Part shown: positions 22,201 to 34,200 of the stretch, piece after piece | How the letters are laid out: the number at the start of each line of letters is the position of its first letter | Position numbering within the stretch: position 1 is the stretch's first letter | NCBI GenBank assembly: GCA_030710605.1 | Contig: CP092872.1 | Location: forward strand, 95,249,794 to 95,313,793 | DNA: 64,000 nucleotides | Source of the DNA: Cordylochernes scorpioides | Taxonomy: Eukaryota > Arthropoda > Arachnida > Pseudoscorpiones > Chernetidae | Direction of reading: 5' to 3' | Notes under the pieces: generated by a model | The model's database searches: none | Seen by the model: the letters and a program-made list of their open reading frames with translations, nothing else | What the model was told of the DNA's origin: nothing | Program-made: the position numbers and the translations under genes

Positions 22201-25200
22201 AATGAGCGCGCATTCTATCCGTGAGCTTCAGACAAACAGACAGAATAAGGCAAATATATAAGTAGATTATGCTGTTGTTGTTGTTTCTTATCCCCATGTG
22301 TAAAGATTGAACGAATTCCATGAGTTCATGCTCCTCAAGCTGTTTGATGATAAGCAGCAGCTTCTCTCAAAGGTCCTGTTTAGTGCATTTAATCCAAGCT
22401 CAAAATGTGTTCTGGAGCTGCAGGTACCAAGCTACATTTTGGGAAAGTGGGGTAGATTTTGTTGTTATTTTCTATCTTCAATGGCTTGAGATGGCCTGTT
22501 ATAAATCTTGTTAGTGTTGTTTGATGCTGTCTGAGGTTTCTGAGGTAAAATGGATTATAGGTGCCTGAAGTAGTTAGCACCGGCCTGTATTGTGTGTGCC
22601 ATCTGGGTGAACAGGTGTTGTAAGCAGTTGGACAACATTCCTGAAATACCCCAAATGCAATTCCCAACCAGCCAGTCCTGAACATCTATTGAATTGTATC
22701 AAATCCTCCAAAAAAATACTTCTGGGAAAACCCCAGGACTATAATAGTAAAGCTGAGACAATGGAACCTAATGGAGATCGTTTAAACGACTTGAGGAATA
22801 AGCAACAACAATTAGTTGAACTATTCTATATACAGTTACGAGCGTCATGCGTTCTTAATTCTTCATTTTTCATCTCTGTCACCGTTTGCTTTTTTTTGGA
22901 ATGGCGCTCTCCTATTGGTTGGCTACGATCACGCCACCTTTGCCCCCTCCCCCATCATGCCCCCCACTCGCTTTTTCGTTTTTGTAACTATTGTGTTGGA
23001 GCGGGTCGCTCCTTAAATAAATGCATATATTAGTTAATAACTAAATGGAATCCTCTCTTTCTTTTTCCCAGTAAGAGACGCCTACGGAAGCCAACAGTAC
23101 ATAGACAGATAAAGCACATAGGCTATAGTTATTAACTAACATATGCATTTATTTAAGGCGCCAATTTATAATTGTAACAAATAGTATTTGAATCAAAACA
23201 TTCAATCGGGTAAAACACAGGCGTTGCCCGGGTCATTCGGCTAGTTATTATATACAAGTGTGAAGAGATTTCTGATCGTACCGCAAGTTAAACATAAGGT
23301 ATAACGTGCCATCCATATATACAGTAGAACTATCTCTGTGTAAAGGACAATTCCTAGTTGTAGAGCCAGTGTCCTTTAGGGAAAGGTGTGCTCTTACCAG
23401 AGAGTTGCTAAATAGTAAAAATGTGATAATTTTGACAATGAAAACTGTCCTTTGTAGAGAGGTGTTTTTTAGCTGGAGTTTCCTCTCATGGAGGTTTTAC
23501 TGTACATGAAATAAAGCTGTTAAGCATGGATTTTCTTTTCCAAATAAATTACAAGGTAATAAAACCAAATCCAAATAAATTAATAGTGTGTGACATTTCA
23601 GTAACAGCATTGTTACCATCATCAGACAAATGAATAAAGACCAAAGAGACCTCACCAGACCATCTCTTGGAATGTATAGGAGCCTCAAGACAGGACCTAT
23701 ATTCCAACCCTACCAAGATTGTGAATTTGATCTATGAATTCAGTCTCCATGACCTTGTATGCAGTGTATAACAGTGTAATGGGACAGTAAAAAAAAAAAG
23801 GAATAAAAAAATAATAATTTTTGTCAGATGATGGTAACAACACTGTTACTGAAATGTCACACTCTATTAATTTATTTGGATTTGGTCTTATTTTCTTGAT
23901 AGTCATAATCTATAATCCAAATATATTGTGCCTTATCAGTTTATATTATCATAACCATATTGTTATAACTACAGTTAAAAATATAATTGGGACAATTTGG
24001 GGATTTAAAATTATCATGTTATAACTAAGTTGCTATTACATAGAACTACCTCCCTGACAGAACCTAGTTGCAGAGCTAAAAGTGTTCTTTAGCGAGAGGT
24101 ATCTTTTTACTGGAGAGATACTTTCTCTTCTTATTCTTTCTTATCTCCACTCAATCATATTAGGGTGTCAAGCTTGTAAACCTTGAGACTTTTGGTGTCT
24201 GTTGACAACCATCATGACTGGGTGAAGTAGAATGTGTCTTCCTTTGTCATTAAGATTGGTAGCACTACTCAGTGGCAGGCCGACTTAGCTCCAAGAGAAA
24301 TGGCCGCCTCTGACATGAGGAACAGACGCCATGTGCAGCCGCTCCTAACATGGAGTACAAACGCTGCTCATCCTGTATCCCTGGATTAGGAGTCCTTACA
24401 GGGTATTATCAGCCGGGCCAGCTGAACCCAGGTTTTTTAGTGAGCTTATTACTGCTCCTCCTCCTCCTTTTTCATCCGGGCTTGGGACTGGCAAAGGCAT
24501 GTTAGAGATATTAATTGGTATAAATGATAATTTGGGGGCGATGAAAACTGTCCTTTGTAGAAAGATGTCCTCTAGGGGGAGTGTCTTCCCTCTGAGGTTC
24601 TGCTGTATATCATACATTTATCATAGTGATAACTCCGCCTTTGCCAGTCCCAAGCCCGGATGAAAAAGGAGGAGGGGGAGCAGTAACAAGCTTGCTAAAA
24701 AACCTGGGCTAAGCTGGCCCGGCTGATAGTACACTGTAAGGGCTCCAGGGATACAGGATGAGCAGCATTTGTACTCCATGTTAGGAGTGGCTGCACATGG
24801 CGTCTGTTCCTCATGTCAGAGGCGGCCATTTCATATTGAAGCTAAGTCGGCCTACCACAGAATAGTGCTCCCAGTCTTAATGACAAAGGCAGACACATTC
24901 TACTTCACCCAGTCATGATCTCAAGCTTGATACCTTAATATGATTGAGTGGAGATAAGAAAGAAGAAGAATCTAACTTAAACTAACCTAACTTGAACCAA
25001 ACTAATTAAACCCATCTGAAACAAACTTAACATATTGATCCACTTTGAGGCACATATATATCTGGGCAAAATATTGGAAATTGTCTGATTGGTCGCATTA
25101 GCAACTACTTCTACTTCACCCAGCGAAGATAAGAAAGAAGAAGATCATAGTGATGCTGGGTGGGTTGTCAGCATCCAAAGCTTGTTTTACCCAGGACCTA

Positions 25201-28200
25201 GACACCGTGGATGCCGGGATTGCCTCCCACCTGGGGACTGAACTGGAGTCCCGGGACTGGGAGCTGCTGGTGGCCCACTTCCTGGGGGTGGACCACTGCG
25301 GCCATACCTTCGGTCCCGCACACCCCGCCATGGCTAGGAAACTGGGGCAGCTGGATCAACTCATCAGGTCTGTTTTCTACACTGGAGTATGTCTTACAGT
25401 ATAGTCCCATCTCTTGAAGTACAGTTATCTCTGAGGACAACATCCATTATAGAACACCATTTCACCCTGTTCTCTCTGTACTTTTCTCTTCACCTCTTCT
25501 ACTTCCAGACTTTTCTATCCTTCCTTGGTTTACTTCTCTCTTCATTCTTCAAGGTGGATCGTTCCTTTAGTATAATCACTAGACAATCTCCCAATGATCC
25601 TCATGGAACATGTTTGGCTACAACTTCCATTACTTCTTGATTACTTCAAATAGAGAAAGGCTACCATCATGAAGTACTCTGATACAGCAGCCATCATGTA
25701 ACACTATTCCATCCTGTTCTCTCTGTACAATTCTCTTCCTATCTTCTAATTCCAGACCATTCTATCCTTCCTTAGTCTACCTCTCTTTTCATTCTTCAAG
25801 GTGGATCATCCCTCCAGTATGGTCAATAGACAATCTCCCAATAATCCTTGTGTTACATGTTCTGTCCCAACTTCCATTTCTTCTTGATTACTTCATTTAG
25901 AGGGCTATTACCATGTAGTAAGTCATCTATGATACAGAGTTCAGCCATAATGTAACACCATTTCACCCTGTTCTCTCTGTACAATTCTCTTCACCTCTCT
26001 TCTGATCCCAGACCACATTAAATCTCCTTCCTTGGTCTATTTCTCTCTTCATTCTTCAAGGTGGATCGTCCCTCCAGTATGGTCAATAGACATTCTCTGG
26101 ATGATCCTCATGGAACATGTTCTGCCCCAACTTCTTGATTACCTCATTTAGAAGCCTATTATCACCAAATAGTACAGCCATCTCCAATACAGAGGACAGC
26201 AGCCATCATGGAACACCATTCCACCCTGTTCTCTCTATACAATTCTCTTCACCTCTTTCTATCCGTGACCATTCTATTAGATCATTAAACTAATCCTGCA
26301 CTGTTTGCACATGAACAATAGGTGATATGTACATGAAGTTTTGGTGTGATGTCTGTGGCAGGGATGAAGTGGTACCACGGCTACAGCCAGACACTCTCCT
26401 GGCAGTCCTCAGTGACCATGGCATGACATCCACAGGGGACCATGGTGGAGAGAGTCCGGATGAGACTTCAGCCTTCTTCCTGGCTTACTCTCCCAGCATC
26501 TCCTCATCTCTCCCCAGTCCGGTACTCTTGCTCTTGTGTCTACCCTCACTCTCCAACCTGAAGAATTGTTCAATTCTAGGACTGGAGTGAAGCCTTGTGT
26601 TTATAATTTACTAGACGAATGGCCCGGGCAACGCCCGGGTTTTACCCGAGTGCGAATATATTTTAAAAACGTTTTAATCTTCATCTAGATCTTCATCTTG
26701 TCTACACCTTGTATACATCTTGCTTCCCAGGGTTGCCTAGAGTGGCCGCTATAGACAGGGTGGTCTGTATAGACAGGTGGATGTTACACACAGCTGATAA
26801 CAGGGTTGTCTAGAGTGGTCGCTATAGACAGGGTGGTCTGTATAGACAGGTGGATGTATCACACAGCTGATAACAGGGTTGTCTAGAGTGGTCGCTATAG
26901 CAGGGTGGTCTGTATAGACAGGTGGATGTATCACACAGCTGATATCAGGGTTGTCTAGAGTGGTCGCTATAGACAGGGTGGTCTGTATAGACAGGTGGAT
27001 GTATCACACTGCTGATAACAGGGTTGTCTAGAGTGGTCGCTATAGACAGGGTGGTCTGTATAGACAGGTGGATGTATCACACAGCTGATATCAGGGTTGT
27101 CTAGAGTGGTCGCTATAGACAGGGTGGTCTGTATAGACAGGTGTATGTATCACACTGCTGATAACAGGGTTGCCTAAAGTGACCGCTATAGTCAGGGTGG
27201 TCTGTATAGACAGGTGGATGTAACACACTGCTGATAACAGGGTTGTCTAGAGGGGGGCAGGGAGGACACGTGTTCGCCGGCAGCCAATGGGCGCGCATTC
27301 TATCCGTGAGCTTCAGACAGAATAAGGCAATTATATATATAGATAATCCAAATTGTGCCTTATCAGACTTTTTTTTTTACTATCATGTTATGTTTTGGTT
27401 ACTCCAATTACAAAGGCCTGTAGTTACGTTAAAGGAGGAAAGTTATTTTCTTGTATTTATAATCTATAATCCAAATTGTGCTTTATCACTTACTTTATTT
27501 TAGAATAATAAGAGATTACACCTGGTTATACCTAGCTACAACTGGCGAGGGAGATTACCTTTTATCTTCTTTGTTTACCACATTGGCGTGGTGGCTACGT
27601 CACATCCAGTGATGCCATGATACCACATATCAGAAATTGAAACTATTTTTGACGCGTATGATTCTTTTTAAAATTAAAAATAATTTTATATTGCCCTTAC
27701 TGCAATGTTCTTCTTCTTTCTTATCTCCACTCAATCATATTAGGGTATCAAGTTGTGACCCTTGATGGTGTCTGTTTGACAACCATAATGACTGGGTGAA
27801 GTATAATGCGTCTGCCTTTGTCATTAAGACTGAGAGCACTACTCAATGGCAGGCCGACTTAGCTCCAAAAGAAATGGCCGCATCTGACATGAGGAACAGA
27901 CACCATGTGCAGCTGCAATGATAAATTAATTGGAGGGCCTGGCTCATCAGTGGTGAACCCTACCAGCAGTTTCGCCAGTTTAATCTACCATACCGCTGTA
28001 ATGTTGCACATACTGTTCTGCTTTTATACCGATACTGAAACTGGCCTTTTTTGGAAAAGGTATTTTAACTGACCTATGGACATAAGCTTTGAGAATGGTA
28101 GAAATACCTACAATTATATAAATATTTAATATGTTTCAAGCATATTGCCTTTCCGCAAACAGCAAGTAAAGGTCTTTTTATAGAACAATAATGACATGAT

Positions 28201-31200
28201 GCAACAGAATCAACAATCAGCTTGTTAACACATGCTATAATTCAACATCACAGACTTTAGATACAAACTTAAGTGTTAACAACAAAATGTTTTATGTTCA
28301 CTAGCAGTGAAGCTTGTCAAAATTTGAAACTATTTTAAACGCATAAGATTCTTTTTGAAATTAAACAATTTCTACTGCCCTTACTGCAATGGAAAAATAA
28401 AAGGGAGGGCCCTTGAAATTGTTTTGTAAAATTGTTTAATTTCAAAAAGAATCTTACGCATTTAAAATAGTTTTGAATTTTGATAACAGATGGCACGCTA
28501 GTGCATCATATTACAAGTGAAGGTTGTATTGAATTGATATTCCTCTTAGCTGACTTGAATTCAACCATGAAAATATTCAGAACCCTTGGTGTGTTGAATT
28601 ACAGAAGATGAATGTTGGACATTGTGGGGTTGTGTGGCAGAGACTGGAGGTGCCTCAGGTAGATGTGGTGCCCACCCTGACAGTCTTGTTGGGCGTTCCC
28701 ATCCCGTTCTCCAGCCTGGGACTGCCCCTACCAGAGCTGGTAGACCACCCGGACTTCTCCGCCAGTCCCCTACAGCGAGGGCTCTACCGTGCCCTCGTGA
28801 CTTCCACCGCTCTCCACCAGATGGCAGCCTACTTGCACGAGGCTGGGCAGTCCAACCACATCTCTGGCACGGACCCCTTCGCTGATGTGCTGGACCAGTG
28901 GCGCCATCTGCTCTCCCGTCCATCTGACATGGCCTGGACTCTGTCCCAGGTGGATCAGCTCCACGCCTGGCTCCACCTGCAAGGTCACAACTTCAGGGAG
29001 GCCTGTAGACTGAAATGGGCAGAGTTTGACCAAGCTGCGGTGTGGTACGGCATCGCTACATTTGCCTCGGCGCTGTCCCTCAACTTCCTCCTGCTGGGAG
29101 ATCTCCGTCCCTTAGAACACTGCCTCAGTCGGTCGCGGCTACGTGTCTACTTGTGGAGCATCTTTGTCCTCCCCGTTGTCACTCTTGCCGTCTCTTTCTG
29201 GCTCTACGTCCCGTCACTGCTGCTGCTGGTGCTAGTGCCGCAGGTGGTGTTGGTGTGGAGGTTCCTGCGCCAGCTGGTTGTCCACGCTAGGCTCTCTTCT
29301 CTCTTTACTGGCAGACTGAATCAGCTCGCTGTGTTGATCCTGGTGGTGGAGTTCGGCCTCCACTTCTCCAACAGTCTGGTGCTCTACGAGGATAGAGTGA
29401 CCCTCTATCTCACCTCCACACTCCTGGCTGCCATTTCTCTGGGCGGACTTCAGCAGTCCGGCAGGTGGAGACAGCTGGGAGTGGCTGGACTATGTCTAGC
29501 TGCTGTCCGCTGCGGACCTCTCTTCTACAAGTGCAGGGAGATGCAGCTGGACTGTGTGAACTCCCCGCTGCTGACACCAGCTGCCCATTTGCCAGCTAGC
29601 TGGGAGGCTCTGCGATACGGTCGACTGGCGTTGCCGGTGGCCACAGTGGGCAGCATGGTGCTGGGGATGATGGTGTGGGCCCGACGGGACTTTGACCCGG
29701 ACTCTCCCTCCTTGCTCTGTCTCTTCTACGGACTTCCCTTCACTGCCCTCCTGCTTTCTGCCCACTGGGTGGTCCGGCTGGCTCCTCCTCAGGTCCTTCA
29801 GGCCCTTCTCCCTCAACACCAGGTACTGGACATGTCTTGGCCTGGTTGTTTTCTATCACCACTCAATCAGAGTATCAAGTCTATAGACATCCATAGTGAA
29901 GTAGAATGTATTTCTGCCTTTGGACCTGGTTTCTTATCCCTTGTGCAAAGTTTACACAAATTCAATAAATCCATGCTCATCGACCTGTTTAAAAAAAAAC
30001 TGTCATTAAGTGGGATTCAAACCCACACCTACAAGATTAGACTGTGACCTGAACGCAGTCCCTTAGACCACTCAGCCATCCTGACATTGGGCTGGATGTT
30101 GTTGTTGTTGTTGTTCAAGTCAACTTTTGGTTACTATAAGGACAAAGATCCATTGTTGATTAATTAAATTCCACTCGCAAGTTGAATGAAGCTGAACTCT
30201 AAATGAGAAATACAAGGTAATAAGACTAAATCCAAATAAATTAATATTGTTTGACGTTTCAAGTAACAGCGTTGTTACCATCATCAGGTAAAAGAAACTT
30301 ATAATCCACACACACACACACAAATTGTACCTTAGCATTACTGAGAGAAAAAAATTCCACAGAATATTTTTAAATAGTTGGTAGTATATACTGTCAAATT
30401 TTTTCCTCATTTAGTAATTCTGTCTAAAGATGGTGTCAACACTTGTACCGAAACGTCACACATAATTTATTCATTTGGATGTGGTCTGTTGTTGTTGTTT
30501 TTTTTTTTTTATCCCCTTGTGCCTAGATTACACGAATTCCATGAGTCCATGCTCTTTTAGCTGTTTTATAATAAGCAGTGGCCTCTCCCAAATGACCTGT
30601 TTAGTGCATCTAATGTAATTAAAAATTATACAGTTCTAATCTATAATCCAAATTTATGCATTATCTTAAGTAATTGAAAATTAATAAAGATAGTTTTTAA
30701 ACTGAGAAAAATGGGCATTTCCTGATCGTGCAAATAAAAGTTGCTGATAGCTTATGCCATCTATCGGAATAAATATCAACTAATTGTTGATTTTTAATTA
30801 TTCTAGAATTGGTCGAATACCCATTCTTGATTAATCAATAAAAGCTAACCACATATGTGTTTATGGCTGTTGGCCCTCATCAACGTGTTTTTAATCTGTT
30901 TTTCAGTTTTTAAACTGTAATTTGAAAGGAGATTGGGATCAGAATTTAGATGCAGTTTTCTGAGAGAAGTTTCTACCAAAGTTTACTGGAATGTTAGAGA
31001 ACTATCTTGTAGTGATGAGAAAGAACAACAGGAAGAGTTGTGGCAGTATCTCCCGCGGGGAGTGCTTCTCCTCTGTGGACTACTGACCGCCACAGTGTCC
31101 GGCCTTCCTCCGGCCTCCAGTCTGGCCACCCTGGTGCTCCTGGCGGCCCTCGCCCTCTGTCTGACCTTGGAGGACGGCCTGGTACCGGGGCTGGGAGTCT

Positions 31201-34200
31201 GTCTGCTGTGGCCTCTCTCTGTGGCCCTCACTTCCACACCAGGTACAGATCAACCTCCAAGGAGGATCTTCCAAACTTGTACCATTTGTAAAAGGAAGGC
31301 GGCAGAATATCTTCCCTCATGTATGGTTATAACATATAAATGATATTTACAGATATGCCTTTAATTATATTTAAAAAAAAAAAAAAATCCACTTTTAATT
31401 CTAAGAAGAATATTTCAAGTTGACTTAAAAACTATTTTCCTTATCTGTTATCTTGTTTAAACACTTGATAACAGGACTATATAAGAACCTGCTGTAACAT
31501 GTTTTCTCATTTATTCTTTTGTCTGATGATGGTGACAATGTTGTTGCCGAAACGTCACACACTAATAAATTATTTGGATTAGGTCTTGTTTTCTTTTATC
31601 CTTCTTCTTCTTTCTTATCTCCACTCAATCATATTAAGGTATCAAGCTTGTAAAGCTTTTTGATGGTGTCTGCCGGGGAAGAGTAGAGTTCATCAATGGA
31701 TGAGTCAATACAGTCAATAATGATAGGGCACAATTTGGATTATCTATATATATAAAAATGAATGTATGTATGTTTGTTTGTATGTCCGGTATACAAATTC
31801 GCAGTAGTTCACTAATTCAAACCAAAATTTCCATACATAGATAAAAAAAATACGGGGAAGACGATAGGCTATTTTAAAAAATATATAAATCAATTATTAA
31901 AACTATATATTCAAATTATTTTATTTAGCTCACGAACAGCGCCCTCTATATGCTGATGCAAACAAATATATAATGCTAATAACAAACATTTATAAAAAAA
32001 AAATCTTATCTAAATATAAATCACTCGGGTAGATATGCACACGGGTCAATCCCGGGGCGAAGCCCGGGTCACCCGTCTAGTAGATTATAAACACAAGGTA
32101 ATAATTATAAATAATAAATATTTATTTATTTGGTCTTATCACCTTGTGTTTACAGTCAATAATGTGACATTCTCCTAATTCTAAAGTAATCCCAACTTTA
32201 AAGAGTCTCAATTATTGATAAGACCCAATTTGTGTGGATTATAGATTATAAACACTAGGTAATAAGACCACCAAATCCAAATAAATAGTGTGTGACATTT
32301 CGGTAACAGTTCATTCAGTACTTTTGTCTGAAGATGGTAACAATGCTGTTACCGAAATGTCACATACTATTTATTTATTTGGTCTTATTACCTTGTCTTT
32401 ATAAATCTACTAGACGAATGACCCGGGCAACGCCCGGGTTTACACGATTAAATGTATATTACATATGGAAGATGGACGTAGTTCCCGGAGGTCACCCGCG
32501 AGGCTTTTTTCTGTGTCACCAACTCTGCCCCCGCGGGCCAGGACCTCTTGATCCCTCTGATTGGTCGGTGGGAACTTGGACTGTCCAACCGGCCGGCAGC
32601 CGGACGATTACATTTTCTCGGAGGAAGGGGGGGCCGGGGGCAGGGAAGTCACGTGCTTGCCGGCAGCCAATGGGCGCGCGCCGCCGTCAGATCGCCCGCG
32701 TTCTAGAGGGCGCTGCTCGTGAGCTAAGTAGAATAATTTGACATCTATAATGAAAAAATTAAACGATTTTTGATGCTTATGATTATAATCATAACTATAA
32801 TCAAAACTATATATAGCTTATAATCAAAACTAATTATTTTTAACAATAAATCTATTTTCTACTGCCCTTACTGCTATGATAAAATATATATAGTAGAACC
32901 TCCCATTAGTGGACACCTCTCTACAAAGGACAGTTTTCATTTGCAAAATGACCATTTTTACAATTTAGCAACTCTCCGGTAAGAGGGCACTTTGGCTTGG
33001 TAATTAGGCGTTCTTTACAGGGAGGTTCTACTGTATATATATTTTAACAGTCTTTTGTTTGTAATATACAGTAGAATCTCCAAGAAAGGACTCTCCTACT
33101 AGAAGACACCTCTTTATGAATGACAGTTTCCATGGCCAAAATTATCATTTTTTACTATATAGCAACTCTTCGGTAAGAGGACATGTCTCCCTAAAGGACA
33201 CTTTGGCTTTGCAACTAGGTGTTGTCTTTTACAGAGAGGTAGTTCTACTACAGCAATTCCCTGGTAAGAGGACACATCTTCCTAAAAGACACTTTGGCTT
33301 TGCAACTAGATGTTGTCCTTTACAGGGAGGTAGTTCTACTGTAGAAACTCTCCGGTAAGAGGACACCTCTCCCTAAAAGACACTTTGGCTTTGCAACTAG
33401 ATGTTGTCCTTTACAGGGAGGTAGTTCTACTGTAGAAACTCTCCGGTAAGAGGACACCTCTCCCTAAAAGACACTTTGGCTTTGCAACTAGATGTTGTCC
33501 TTTACAGGGAGGTAGTTCTACTGTAGAAACTCTCCGGTAAGAGGACACCTCTCCCTAAAGTACACTTTGGCTTTGCAACTAGATGTTGTCCTTTACAGGG
33601 AGGTAGTTCTACTGTAGCAACTCTCCGGTAAGAGGACACCTCTCCCTAAAGTACACTTTGGCTTTGCAACTAGATGTTGTCCTTTACAGGGAGGTAGTTC
33701 TACTGTAGAAACTCTCCCGTAAGAGGACACCTCTCCTTAAAGGACACTTTGGCTTTGCAACTAGATGTTGTCCTTTACAGGGAGGTAGTTCTACTGTAGC
33801 AACTCTCCGGTAAGAGGACACCTCTCCCTAAAAGACACTTTGGCTTTGCAACTAGATGTTGTCCTTTACAGGGAGGTAGTTCTACTGTAGAAACTCTCCG
33901 GTAAGAGGACACCTCTCCCTAAAAGACACTTTGGCTTTGCAACTAGATGTTGTCCTTTACAGGGAGGTAGTTCTACTGTAGCAACTCTCCGGTAAGAGGA
34001 CACCTCTCCCTAAAGGACACTTTGGCTTTGCAACTAGATGTTGTCCTTTACAGGGAGGTAGTTCTACTGTAGAAACTCTCCCGTAAGAGGACACCTCTCC
34101 CTAAAGGACACTTTGGCTTTGCAACTAGATGTTGTCCTTTACAGGGAGGTAGTTCTACTGTAGCAACTCTCCGGTAAGAGGACACCTCTCCCTAAAAGAC

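Noticed and set aside
22689-23033. 114-codon frame as a gene
   Set aside because: It crosses repeat sequence with an inverted repeat and a Helitron end; the peptide has no coding character.
28608-30047. Full 479-codon frame as a single-exon gene
   Set aside because: The start lies in an intron and the end runs into a SINE; only 28641-29822 matches PIGO.
30002-30085. Functional tRNA-Leu gene
   Set aside because: The acceptor stem has mismatches and the SINE B body follows directly.
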